A stretch of DNA of 14,127 nt from Pseudomonadota bacterium (GCA_005772945.1 SXIE01000395.1:1-14127), one strand, 5' to 3'; counted from the stretch's first letter, positions 6,751 to 13,938 are shown. Numbers and translations: made by a program. Notes: a model not told the origin generated them from the letters alone.

Positions 6751-7936
6751 CCGGCACCAGCCCCTCGCCGATCACGGTCACATTCTCGCGCGCCTCGATC
6801 GTGTGACGGCGCGCGAGTTCGCGCGGCATGAGTAGGTACTCGAGGCGCCAGCCGATCTGATCGCGCTCAGGCTGATCGCGCTCAGGCGCGCCGGATCCGG
6901 TCGCCCCCGTCGCCCCCACCGGCATGACCAGATCCAGGGTGCGCGTCAGGGTCGCGTCCTCGCCGACCCGCGTATCCACCGTCTCGTACCGCTCCGAGCC
7001 CGTCTTCGGATTGCCATCGCGTTGCCCGAAGCGCCGCTCGTAGACGATGCGCGCCGTCTGCGTCGGCGCCGCCGCGGGCCACACCGTCAGCTCCAACCGC
7101 CGAAACAGATCGCCCGTCGGAAATCCATGCCCCACCGCGCCGGGCGTCAGCGTCGCACTGACGCGCACCCCCGCACCCGCCCGCACCGCGCTCACGGCCA
7201 CTTTCACCGCGCTCGCCAGAACCGCCGGATCGCGCCGCGCCCCGAACGTGTGGTCCCGGTGCTTCCCACCACCCTCGTCGCCGGCGTTGTCGCGCCACGG
7301 CATGTGGCAATCGATGCAACTCGCCTTGGTCACACCCTGCTCGTAGCGCGCGCGCCATTCGCTGAACGTCGACTGCTGCAGCTCCTTCGTCTCGATCCGA
7401 TGCCCGCGCGGCCCCCCGCCCGAGATGAACCCGAACTCGTGACACTCCGCGCAAAAACGACTCTCGGCAAGCCGCGGCTCGACCCGCACGGGATGCGGCA
7501 CGACCGCCTGCAAGGGCACGCTCCGCCCCGTTCCGAGCACCGTCCCCGCGCGCACGTGGCACACGGCGCACGAGATCCCCTCGCTCGCCGCGACCCCGGT
7601 CGGCACCACTCCGCGGTGCAGCGGCGAATGACAATTGCGGCAAAATGCAAGCGACTCGTGCGCATACGCCGCCTGGAAGACGGCATTACTCCAGGACTCC
7701 CGATGCAGCGACGCACGCCACTCCGCCGCGATCTCGACGTGGCAGACTGCGCACGCGTCCGCATCGCTCCCGCCCGTCCCGACCGGCACCGGTCCCACCT
7801 CCAGCGGCCGCGAGCCACCCTCGAAGAGCGCCTCACGTGGCGCCTTCGCCAGCGCCGCCACGGCCGCCGCCACAGCGACCGCGACCGCCACAGTGGCCAC
7901 GCCGGCCACCGAGCCCGCCAGCCAGCGCAGGCTCAC
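6740..7936 (-). CDS. Membrane-anchored pentaheme cytochrome c
   Basis: A 398-aa protein with an uncleaved signal anchor or signal peptide (about 5-29, Val/Ala-rich) and five CxxCH heme-c sites: CAVCH (62-66), CRNCH (99-103), CAVCH (123-127), CAEC-H (162-166) and CIDCH (207-211). Several non-motif histidines (78, 93, 106, 149, 226, 229) could be distal ligands. The C-terminal half is heme-free, predicted mostly beta, with GHGFPTGDLFRRLEL, a segment seen in other multiheme cytochrome c proteins. It presumably acts in the periplasm, anchored to the inner membrane, in electron transfer or as a reductase/oxidase subunit; the donor and acceptor are unknown. GTG 7936 overlaps the upstream membrane-protein stop by 4 nt, and upstream residues in the open frame do not look like protein. 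Last gene of the ilvA operon. Confidence 0.9.
   Translation of the reverse strand: MSLRWLAGSVAGVATVAVAVAVAAAVAALAKAPREALFEGGSRPLEVGPVPVGTGGSDADACAVCHVEIAAEWRASLHRESWSNAVFQAAYAHESLAFCRNCHSPLHRGVVPTGVAASEGISCAVCHVRAGTVLGTGRSVPLQAVVPHPVRVEPRLAESRFCAECHEFGFISGGGPRGHRIETKELQQSTFSEWRARYEQGVTKASCIDCHMPWRDNAGDEGGGKHRDHTFGARRDPAVLASAVKVAVSAVRAGAGVRVSATLTPGAVGHGFPTGDLFRRLELTVWPAAAPTQTARIVYERRFGQRDGNPKTGSERYETVDTRVGEDATLTRTLDLVMPVGATGATGSGAPERDQPERDQIGWRLEYLLMPRELARRHTIEARENVTVIGEGLVPVTP
6857..6886 (-). repeat. 15-bp in-frame tandem duplication inside the cytochrome gene
   Basis: Two exact 15-bp copies (6857-6871, 6872-6886) encode Pro-Glu-Arg-Asp-Gln twice, about residues 351-360. This is the heme-free C-terminal domain just after a Gly-Ala-Thr repeat, and looks like a recent slippage in a loop. 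Confidence 0.8.
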
Positions 7937-9486
7937 GTCGCGCCAGGCAGCACAGTCTCGTAATAGAACTGCGGGCCGCGCCCGAAGGTGATGGCCCCGA
8001 ACAGATTCACCACGATGGCGATCGCGATCACGACCTTCACGCGCCGCGTCAGCGGCCGCCCCTCGATCGCCAAGAGCGCGATCAGATACGGCAAGAAATC
8101 GATCGCGAAGCGATACCCGAACTGCACCCACCCGGTGTTCTGATAGAAGAGCCCGGGCACCGCAGCCGCCAACACCGCCAACCACAAGGCCCGCCGCACC
8201 ACGGGACGCTCGCGCGGCCACAGCAGCATGAGCAGAAACGGGCTCGTCGTGAGGAGCCCCAACCCGTGATTCGACACCATCACAAACGGCGGTTCGAGCG
8301 AGAATCGCGGCATCGCCATCAGCGCCGACAGCATATTGCGATTCAGATACACCCAGCCGAACATGCCGTGATCACGCACCCGATCCCCGGCACTTCCCGA
8401 CAAATACGCGTGCCCGAACTCGCCGTACTCACCAAAACGCGCGTGGTTGTAGAGCGCCAGCCCGGCCAGGATGATCACCAGCGGAACCGCGAATAGCGTG
8501 CCCTTGGCGAGAATCGGCCGCCACCGCGTCTTCAAGGCGCCGAACGCGATCCGCCCGCCCGGAAAGAACAGCTGCCATGCGAAGAACACGACGCAAAACA
8601 GGATCGGCGTGCGCGTTCCGAACGCGAGTCCCAGGAATACGCCGGCCCAAACCGGGTGCGCCAAATCGAGCGCCGCCAGCATGAAGCCGACATTCAGCGC
8701 GACACCAAAGATGAGCGCCGTGAACCACACCTCGCCCCGCACGGCCGTGAAGAACACCACCGTCCCGAGCGCGAACGCATACGTCAGCCACAGGTTGTCG
8801 CGCGTCGTGCGCTTCGAATGGCCCCGCAAGACGAGCAACTGCAGAAACCAGAAGACGAGCACGGCGTTCAGCCCGCCGACCAGCACCGTCACCAAGACAT
8901 CGTTGGTGTCATATCCGAAGACGGCCGCCAGCGGCACGAACACGAGCGCCGGCACCGGCGGAAACGAGATGTAATAGAGTCGCTCGTCACATAGCCCGTG
9001 CTTGCTCTCGCCGCAGGTCCGCGCCAAATCCGTCGTGGTATTGATGAGCAGCTCGCGGTTGTCGTCGGTCCAGAAGAGATGCCGCTGCTCGCCGCTGCTG
9101 CTCTCCCAAGGAAAGCGCCCGCGCACCACCTCGCCATCGGCGAGCGTCAGCTTGCGAATACTCGACCAATCGTTCCAGCCGCCGGCTGTCTCGAGCCGCT
9201 TGAGCGCCTCGCGATATCCGGGCGGATCCGTGGGCTTCTTCATCCCCGATCGCTCGCGCGGCGTCTCGGTGTCGAGGCGCCCATGCAGAAAGGACTCGGC
9301 CAAATCGACAAAGTGGAACTGCGGCGACGGCGTCAGCACCCGGTCCCACGCCACCAGCGCGTAGAGGCTCGCGACCACCAAGAAGACGGTCAAGGTCGGC
9401 CGCCACCCGAACGCGCGAATGCTCCCGACCGCCATGCGCGGGGGCGGATCCGGAGGCAAAGGCGGCGGTGTCAGCGAAGCGGTCAT
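7933..9486 (-). CDS. Polytopic membrane protein, possibly a GT-C-type glycosyltransferase
   Basis: A 517-aa integral membrane protein. A Pro-rich cytoplasmic start (about 6-16) leads to one helix (about 28-48). Then comes a long polar region (about 50-170) that begins FHFVDLAESFLHGRLD, and roughly ten further hydrophobic segments from about 172 to 510. An acidic first loop after the first helix, with many later helices, resembles lipid-linked-sugar glycosyltransferases (PMT/ArnT fold). However, no diagnostic motif is certain, so function is not assigned. ATG 9486 is 20 nt downstream of ilvA and lacks a clear Shine-Dalgarno. Its stop overlaps the cytochrome start by 4 nt, so the two are probably co-translated and may work in the same envelope process. 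Confidence 0.75.
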   Translation of the reverse strand: MTASLTPPPLPPDPPPRMAVGSIRAFGWRPTLTVFLVVASLYALVAWDRVLTPSPQFHFVDLAESFLHGRLDTETPRERSGMKKPTDPPGYREALKRLETAGGWNDWSSIRKLTLADGEVVRGRFPWESSSGEQRHLFWTDDNRELLINTTTDLARTCGESKHGLCDERLYYISFPPVPALVFVPLAAVFGYDTNDVLVTVLVGGLNAVLVFWFLQLLVLRGHSKRTTRDNLWLTYAFALGTVVFFTAVRGEVWFTALIFGVALNVGFMLAALDLAHPVWAGVFLGLAFGTRTPILFCVVFFAWQLFFPGGRIAFGALKTRWRPILAKGTLFAVPLVIILAGLALYNHARFGEYGEFGHAYLSGSAGDRVRDHGMFGWVYLNRNMLSALMAMPRFSLEPPFVMVSNHGLGLLTTSPFLLMLLWPRERPVVRRALWLAVLAAAVPGLFYQNTGWVQFGYRFAIDFLPYLIALLAIEGRPLTRRVKVVIAIAIVVNLFGAITFGRGPQFYYETVLPGAT

Positions 9487-9506
9487 GGGCGGGCGCGGCG
9501 GTCCGT

Positions 9507-10748
9507 TCAGTCGAGGACGACGTTGATACCGGCCGATTCCAGCCCTGTCACGATCTCTTTGATGTGCTCGTGACCGCGCGTCTCGAGCGTCACTTCGATC
9601 TGCGTGACGCCAAGCGGCCCCCGCGAGAACGCCCGCTCGTGCTCGATGTGCAGCACGTTGCCGCCCGCCTGCGCGATGAGCGCCGTCACCTTGGCGAGCG
9701 CCCCCGGCGCGTCGATGACCTGCGCCGAGAATCGCACCATGCGTCCGTCTCTCACGAGCCCGCGCTCGATGATGCGCGAGAGCATCGTCACATCGATGTT
9801 GCCACCGGTCAGCACGAGCGCGACCTTCTTGCCCTCGATCGGCAGATGCCCGTTCAAAATGGCCGCCAGAGCCGATGCGCCGGCCCCCTCGACCACCGTC
9901 TTCTCGACCTCGAGCAGCGTCAAAATCGCGCTCGCGATCTCCTCGTCGTCGACCGTCACGACGTCGTCGAGATAGCGCTGCGCAATGGCAAACGGGATCG
10001 CGCCGACGCGCGCGACCGCAATCCCCTCGGCGAGCGTGCGCTGACTGGGCACCTCGGTCACCACCCCCGCCGCCAGACTGGCCTTCATCGACGCCATCGC
10101 CGCGGCCTCGACGCCATAGACCTTGATGCGCGGATTCGTCTCCTTGAGAACGAGCGCAATCCCCGCCGCAAGCCCGCCGCCGCCGACCGGCACGACGACG
10201 GCATCGAGATACGGATTCTGCTCGAGGAGCTCGAGGCCCACAGTCCCCTGCCCCGCGACGACCCAGCGGTCATCGAACGGATGCACGAAGACCAGCCCCT
10301 CCTCGGCCGCGATGCGCAGCGACTCGCGATTCGCCTCGGCGGCGCTCTGCCCGTGGAGGATGACGCGCGCGCCGTGCTTGCGCGTCGATGTGACTTTCAC
10401 CAGCGGCGTATAGACGGGCATGACAATCGTCGCGCGAATCCCGAGTCGTCGTGCGTGATACGCGACGCCCTGCGCGTGATTGCCAGCCGAGAACGCGATG
10501 ACCCCGCGGCCAGCTTCTTCGGCGCTGAGCCGCGCCAGGCGATTGCAGGCGCCGCGCTCCTTGTAAGAGCCCGTCATCTGAAGGTTCTCGAGCTTCAGAA
10601 ACACCTTCGCCCGCGTCAGCTGCGACAGGGTCTGAGAGTGCGCACACGGAGTCTCGGTGATGTACGAGTGAATGACGCGCCGCGCATCCTCGACATCCTC
10701 GAACGACACCGGCAACACATCGCGAGTCGACATCGCTCCGCTGGACAT
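9507..10748 (-). CDS. ilvA: Threonine ammonia-lyase (threonine dehydratase) with C-terminal ACT domain
   Basis: A 413-aa PLP enzyme converting threonine to 2-oxobutanoate and ammonia, either for isoleucine synthesis or threonine catabolism. PLP lysine is K63 in TGSYKERGA. The substrate loop is SAGNHAQGVA (87-96) and the phosphate-binding glycine loop VGGGGLAAG (188-196). A single ACT domain follows (about 335-413), as in the medium-length ACT-containing class, so allosteric control by an amino acid is expected. Start ATG 10748 has GAGGA 4 nt upstream. ATG 10778, 30 nt further up in frame, lacks a Shine-Dalgarno and lies upstream of the transcription start predicted from the promoter at 10781-10809. 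ATG 10733 is another option. tdcB-like catabolic use cannot be excluded. First gene of the operon with the membrane protein and cytochrome. Confidence 0.95.
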   Translation of the reverse strand: MSSGAMSTRDVLPVSFEDVEDARRVIHSYITETPCAHSQTLSQLTRAKVFLKLENLQMTGSYKERGACNRLARLSAEEAGRGVIAFSAGNHAQGVAYHARRLGIRATIVMPVYTPLVKVTSTRKHGARVILHGQSAAEANRESLRIAAEEGLVFVHPFDDRWVVAGQGTVGLELLEQNPYLDAVVVPVGGGGLAAGIALVLKETNPRIKVYGVEAAAMASMKASLAAGVVTEVPSQRTLAEGIAVARVGAIPFAIAQRYLDDVVTVDDEEIASAILTLLEVEKTVVEGAGASALAAILNGHLPIEGKKVALVLTGGNIDVTMLSRIIERGLVRDGRMVRFSAQVIDAPGALAKVTALIAQAGGNVLHIEHERAFSRGPLGVTQIEVTLETRGHEHIKEIVTGLESAGINVVLD

Positions 10749-10752
10749 GATT

Positions 10753-10757
10753 TCCTC
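10753..10757 (-). promoter_or_regulatory. Shine-Dalgarno GAGGA deciding the ilvA start
   Basis: GAGGA on the minus strand ends 4 nt before ATG 10748. The competing upstream ATG 10778 has nothing similar. Confidence 0.6.
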
Positions 10758-10780
10758 GTAGTGCTCTGAGGGCCGCATGG

Positions 10781-10809
10781 AATCTATGCCGCGAGCAGTT
10801 TGGCGTCAA
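10781..10809 (-). promoter_or_regulatory. Putative sigma70-type promoter of the ilvA operon
   Basis: Minus-strand TTGACG (-35, 10804-10809; 5/6) and TAGATT (-10, 10781-10786; 4/6) are spaced by exactly 17 nt. The predicted transcription start near 10774 gives a leader of about 26 nt before ATG 10748. Confidence 0.6.
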
Positions 10810-10848
10810 TCGCTCGATATGCCACTGGCAGATTTTCGCAAAAGCGAG

Positions 10849-10877
10849 TTGCACATTTCGATCAGCGAAACTATATT
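10849..10877 (+). promoter_or_regulatory. Putative sigma70-type promoter of the AT-hook protein gene
   Basis: TTGCAC (-35, 10849-10854) and TATATT (-10, 10872-10877; 5/6) are spaced by 17 nt, in a locally A+T-rich stretch that stands out from its surroundings. Predicted start is near 10884, giving a leader of about 206 nt to ATG 11090. It diverges from the ilvA promoter; the two -35 boxes are 39 nt apart. Confidence 0.55.
10856..10870. promoter_or_regulatory. Dyad TTTCG-n5-CGAAA within the promoter spacer (possible operator)
   Basis: A perfect 5-bp inverted repeat with a 5-nt centre fills the spacer between the -35 and -10 boxes of the plus-strand promoter, a typical place for a repressor or MerR-type site. 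A related TTTTCG/AAAGCGA arrangement lies just upstream (10833-10846). The binding protein is unknown; autoregulation by the downstream DNA-binding protein is possible. Confidence 0.35.
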
Positions 10878-10885
10878 GCGAGCCC

Positions 10886-11000
10886 GACCGGGATTGCCGG
10901 TCATATTGCTTTTCGGACGACCGTCCGGGCTCGGCCCAGGCTTCGATGGACCGCGCTAAGAACCGCATGAACAAAGGGCCGCACGGGCCCCGCGGCGGGG
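10886..11000 (+). promoter_or_regulatory. Structured 5' leader of the AT-hook protein gene
   Basis: Four inverted repeats occur in the leader: GACCGG-n5-CCGGTC (10886-10902), CGGACG-n2-CGTCCG (10914-10927), GGGCC-n5-GGCCC (10976-10990) and CCCCG-n3-CGGGG (10988-11000). The last two share bases 10988-10990, so they cannot form together. The rest of the gene-free stretch 10749-11089 holds the two divergent promoters; I see no small gene in it. An in-frame ATG at 10946 could extend the protein, but it has only a weak ribosome site and poorly coding-like codons follow. Confidence 0.35.
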
Positions 11001-11089
11001 TTCTGGCGCGCCAACGACTGTCAAATTCTTCAGTCCCCCCGTCCGACTGTCACTCAGTGCGGAGCGATATCCGCGGAGAGAACTCAACG

Positions 11090-11935
11090 ATGGCAAAGAA
11101 CCTAACGAGCGAGACACGCATTCGCGTGCAAGACGATGTCGTGAATGTCGCCATGGGGCGCGCGACCGCGTCGGTCCCGGCGGCCCAGCTCGAAGCCGTG
11201 ATTCGCGTGCTCGAGGCCGCGCGTTTCATGGTGAACGCCGCCCCAGGTCGCGCGCCGGCTGATGCCCGCGCGGTGGCTCCGGTCGCGGCTCCGGTGGCCG
11301 TGGCCGCTCCGGCCAAGGGCAAGCGCGGACGTCCTCGCCAGGCGGACGACGGTGGCAAGCGCCGCAGCCGCAAGCGGGTCGGCGACGCGCTCGAGACGTG
11401 GTTCCACGATCATCCGGGCTGGCACCCGACCGAGCAGCTGCTGGACGTGGTGCGCACGAATCGGATGACCGATGCGAGTCCGAAGCGCGCGCTGATGATC
11501 GCGCTTGGCAAACAGAAGGGCGGTTTGTTCGAGACGGACGGGCGCGGACATTGGCGCCTGCTCGGTGACGATTCGGCGGGACCGCCGCCGTCGCCGACGC
11601 CGAAGGTGCGCAAGAAGCCCGGACGCAAGCCCGGCTCGGGCAAGGCGGCGGCTACCGGGAAGGCGCGCGGCAAGCGGGCTGGCGGCGCGCGTCGGCGCGG
11701 TCGTCCGTCGAAGTCGGCTGACTCGGAGGGCGCGCCAGAAAGCTCCCCGCCGGTGAGCTCCGGGCGACTCGTGCGCGTCAAACGCGGGCAAAGTCGCGCT
11801 GAGGTACTTCTGACCCCGACCGAGATCGAGCAGCGCAAGCAGGCCGCGCACAACATCGACAAATTTCGGCATCGCTGGGATTCGTCGAGTCGCACGGAAC
11901 GCGACCGCGCCCGCAAGAATCTGTTCGGCGACTGA
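11090..11935 (+). CDS. AT-hook / winged-helix-like DNA-binding protein, unrecognised family
   Basis: A 281-aa strongly basic, cysteine-free protein. N-terminal part (1-50) is a compact, mixed segment followed by an Ala/Pro linker (51-75). AT-hook-like cores occur at KRGRPRQ (78-84), KKPGRKPGSG (175-184) and RRGRPSK (202-208). Between the first two lies a folded block (about 96-160) with two or three predicted helices and an ending GLFETDGRGHWRLLGDD that resembles the wing of a winged helix. A Lys/Arg/Ala/Gly-rich histone-H1-like stretch (170-210) follows, then a charged C-terminus (225-281). It probably binds A+T-rich DNA as a nucleoid or regulatory protein; this is inference from composition. 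ATG 11090 has GGAG (11075-11078) somewhat far upstream; ATG 10946 in frame is the alternative. Monocistronic, ended by a strong terminator. Confidence 0.8.
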   Translation: MAKNLTSETRIRVQDDVVNVAMGRATASVPAAQLEAVIRVLEAARFMVNAAPGRAPADARAVAPVAAPVAVAAPAKGKRGRPRQADDGGKRRSRKRVGDALETWFHDHPGWHPTEQLLDVVRTNRMTDASPKRALMIALGKQKGGLFETDGRGHWRLLGDDSAGPPPSPTPKVRKKPGRKPGSGKAAATGKARGKRAGGARRRGRPSKSADSEGAPESSPPVSSGRLVRVKRGQSRAEVLLTPTEIEQRKQAAHNIDKFRHRWDSSSRTERDRARKNLFGD

Positions 11936-11994
11936 CAGTCGCAGCCGTGGAATTCGTCGCGGGCGAGCGCTCTGCGCCCTTCGCGAGCGAATCG

Positions 11995-12035
11995 AAAAGC
12001 TTGGTACACCAACCATCGGTGTACCAAGCTTTTTT
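11995..12035. terminator. Rho-independent terminator, probably bidirectional
   Basis: A perfect 16-bp stem, AAAAGCTTGGTACACC (11995-12010) with its complement at 12018-12033, encloses a 7-nt loop. Six T follow on the plus strand (12030-12035) and four on the minus strand. It sits between the convergent AT-hook gene and the secreted-protein gene and can serve both. Confidence 0.92.
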
Positions 12036-12058
12036 CGTTCACGCGCAAGCACGGTCGC

Positions 12059-12661
12059 TCAGGGCGGCGGCGACTCGGCGGCACCCAGCGCGACCGGAAA
12101 CGCCGCCGCATCCACTTCCCAGCCCGTGTCGAGCGCCATCACGAGCACGGCCTGGCGCCCATCGGGCGAGGGAAACACGTCAACCTCGAACGCCAGGTAG
12201 GGCCGGTCGAACGCGTGGCGCGCGAGCTCGACACCGTCGCGGGTGAGGCGCCAGCCGATCGCCTTGCCGACCTCGAAGGTCACGACGAATTCGCGCGGCC
12301 CATCGCGGAACCGGATGCGGCTCGGGTCCAGCACGGCTTTCGCCATCGTCTGCAGCACGTAGCCGCGGCGCGCCGCGTACGCGGCCACATCACCGCCGAC
12401 GTGCTCGCCGAAACCCCGGAACGCGCCGCCCTCGACGCGCCGGTGCATGGGCTCATCGGGGCGCTGGCGCCCTCCGCGGAAGCGCGTGTAGGCGACCCAG
12501 CGGGAGTCCGTCGACCATCCATAGAACGTGATCGTCGACATGCGCCGTGGCCGCTCGGCGTGAGCCGCGTCGGGCCGCCCCATGGCCCCTAGCGCGAGGA
12601 GAAGCGCCACAGCGCCGCACACCCACCTTCGAGACAACCCGCACGAATGTGGCCCGGCCAC
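12059..12661 (-). CDS. Secreted or periplasmic hypothetical protein
   Basis: About 200 aa. An N-terminal signal peptide is clear: basic region SRRW, hydrophobic core GAVALLLALGAMG and a cleavage-like AAHA|E near residue 35. The mature part contains GWSTDSRWVAYTRFR and FPSPDGRQAVLVM, phrases typical of beta-propeller blades (PD40/TolB-like), but it is too short for a propeller. Family not recognised. GTG 12661 is chosen because it lies 14 nt past the upstream gene and gives a full signal peptide; a weak AGGCGGGG precedes it. TTG 12637 and GTG 12622 are alternatives. It follows the small membrane protein and is read into the bidirectional terminator. Confidence 0.7.
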   Translation of the reverse strand: MAGPHSCGLSRRWVCGAVALLLALGAMGRPDAAHAERPRRMSTITFYGWSTDSRWVAYTRFRGGRQRPDEPMHRRVEGGAFRGFGEHVGGDVAAYAARRGYVLQTMAKAVLDPSRIRFRDGPREFVVTFEVGKAIGWRLTRDGVELARHAFDRPYLAFEVDVFPSPDGRQAVLVMALDTGWEVDAAAFPVALGAAESPPP

Positions 12662-12675
12662 GGCGCCCCGCCTGC

Positions 12676-12876
12676 TCAGGCGGAGCCCGACTTGTCCTTC
12701 TTGCCGCCACCCACGAACATCCAACCCACGAACGCCGCGACCGCCGCGAGGACGCCCCACTTGAGGACGCTCATGGCGATCGAGAACACGAACTTGAGCA
12801 CCAGGAACACCGCGACGGCCGCGACGACGAAGAACACGATCTTCATCGGTGATTGCTTCGAGGGCGACTGGGGCAT
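12676..12876 (-). CDS. Small two-helix membrane protein
   Basis: A 66-aa protein with a short polar start, a first hydrophobic helix (about 11-35) and a second (about 37-54), then a Gly/Lys tail (GGGKKDKSGSA). No family recognised. ATG 12876 has GAGGAG 10 nt upstream; ATG 12846 would remove ten residues and start right at the first helix. It is 14 nt from the following secreted-protein gene, suggesting a two-gene envelope-related unit. Confidence 0.65.
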   Translation of the reverse strand: MPQSPSKQSPMKIVFFVVAAVAVFLVLKFVFSIAMSVLKWGVLAAVAAFVGWMFVGGGKKDKSGSA

Positions 12877-12896
12877 GTTAAGGATACTCCTCTGCG

Positions 12897-12925
12897 TTGA
12901 CAGGCGCCGGCCGCGCGACTAGTTG
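12897..12925 (+). promoter_or_regulatory. Putative promoter of the outer-membrane barrel gene
   Basis: A perfect -35 TTGACA (12897-12902) is followed after 17 nt by a weak -10 TAGTTG (12920-12925, 2/6). Predicted start is near 12932, giving a leader of about 77 nt. Confidence 0.35.
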
Positions 12926-12954
12926 CCCGGGCGGCAGCTCGCGCGCCGCGAATT

Positions 12955-13012
12955 CCATTCTTGGGCAGCCTGGCGTCGCCAGGCCTTCTGCGAATTGCTG
13001 GGGGAAGAATGG
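12955..13012 (+). promoter_or_regulatory. Leader fold that could hide the start codon of the barrel gene
   Basis: GCCTGGC-GTC-GCCAGGC (12968-12984) forms a strong 7-bp hairpin. Around it, CCATTCTT (12955-12962) is exactly complementary to AAGAATGG (13005-13012), which contains the ATG start codon and touches the ribosome site GGGGGAAG. ATT/AAT pairing beyond a bulge could extend the helix. This may be a translation-control structure; no match to a known riboswitch is claimed. Confidence 0.4.
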
Positions 13013-13938
13013 TGGAATCAACGACAGAGTCAAGCTCGCGTCGCATCTGCTCCGCCCCCGTCGCGCTGCTCCTCGCGATCGGGCTCACGCTCGCCGCCAC
13101 CTCCGCAGCCCACGCCGAGCCGCGCGAGGACGGCGCCCCCGCTGAGGCCCTCGGCGCCGGCGACGCCGTGCGCGGCTCGATCTGGGGTCCCGGCTCGCTC
13201 TACTTCAATCCGGCCGGCCTCTTCCGCGTCCCGAGCGTCTTGTTCGAGGCCGGCTATTCATACCTCGAGAGCACCAAGGGCCACGGCCTCGCGGCCGCAG
13301 CGATCGACTCCAAGAGCAACGAATTCGCGGCCATCGGCGTCGCCTACAGCTACATCACCGGTACCCCGGGCGGGCGCGATCGCGACGGCCACCAGTTCCG
13401 CGGCGGCCTCGGGACCGGCTACCGCAGCAACGACTTCGCCCTCTACGCCGGCATCGGCGCGCGCTATCTCGAGCTGCAATATGGCGCCGACGACGCCAAG
13501 AGCGACGAACACGACGACGTGGATTCGTGGACCCTGGACCTCGGCCTCATGATCGACTTTGCTAACCGCATCCGCTTCGGCGTGGTCGGGCAGAACCTCG
13601 TCGACGGCAAGCGCCTCGACGTCTCGCGCGGGCTCGGCATCGGCCTCTCCTTCGTCTTCGACACGCTCGATGTCGGCGCCGACATGACCTTCGATCTTTC
13701 CGATCGCTTCGGCCGCACGATCAAGTCCTACGCCTTCGGCGCCAGCTACGGGTTCGCCGGTGCGTTCTTTGCGCGCGCCGGCTTCGTCGGGGATCTGGTC
13801 GCCAAGCAGGAGCGGGCCACGGTCGGCTTCGGTTGGTCCATGTCCCAGCTCGCCGTGGACATCGCCTGGTCGAGTGCGTTCACCGAGCCGACCGACATGA
13901 TCTTTTCGCTGTCTTTGCGCTACTCGCCACCGCTCTGA
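13009..13938 (+). CDS. Outer-membrane beta-barrel protein, possibly FadL/PorV-like
   Basis: A 309-aa protein with a Sec signal peptide (residues 1 to about 36: SSRR, core VALLLAIGLTLAATS, cleavage-like AAHA|E). The mature part begins GSIWGPGSLYFNPAGLFRV; the NPAGL phrase is common in FadL/TodX and PorV-type outer-membrane proteins. The rest is a run of alternating hydrophobic/polar strands rich in Gly and aromatic residues (for example FALYAGIGARYLELQY, RIRFGVVGQNL, SYAFGASYGFAGAFFARAGF), ending IFSLSLRYSPPL, consistent with about 12-14 strands. Start is ATG 13009 with GGGGGAAG just upstream; the frame is open to 12961 but those residues precede the signal peptide. It is located in the outer membrane; substrate unknown. 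Confidence 0.8.
   Translation: MVESTTESSSRRICSAPVALLLAIGLTLAATSAAHAEPREDGAPAEALGAGDAVRGSIWGPGSLYFNPAGLFRVPSVLFEAGYSYLESTKGHGLAAAAIDSKSNEFAAIGVAYSYITGTPGGRDRDGHQFRGGLGTGYRSNDFALYAGIGARYLELQYGADDAKSDEHDDVDSWTLDLGLMIDFANRIRFGVVGQNLVDGKRLDVSRGLGIGLSFVFDTLDVGADMTFDLSDRFGRTIKSYAFGASYGFAGAFFARAGFVGDLVAKQERATVGFGWSMSQLAVDIAWSSAFTEPTDMIFSLSLRYSPPL

Noticed and set aside
7022..8496. Plus-strand frames opposite the cytochrome and membrane-protein genes
   Set aside because: They are rich in Arg, Pro and His and carry no motif; the five CxxCH sites and the membrane helices lie on the minus strand.
9468..10769. 433-codon plus-strand frame opposite ilvA
   Set aside because: Antisense shadow: Arg/His/Asp-rich, no domain, while the opposite strand has all threonine ammonia-lyase motifs.
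10749..10778. ilvA start at ATG 10778
   Set aside because: No Shine-Dalgarno, and it lies upstream of the transcription start predicted from the promoter at 10781-10809.
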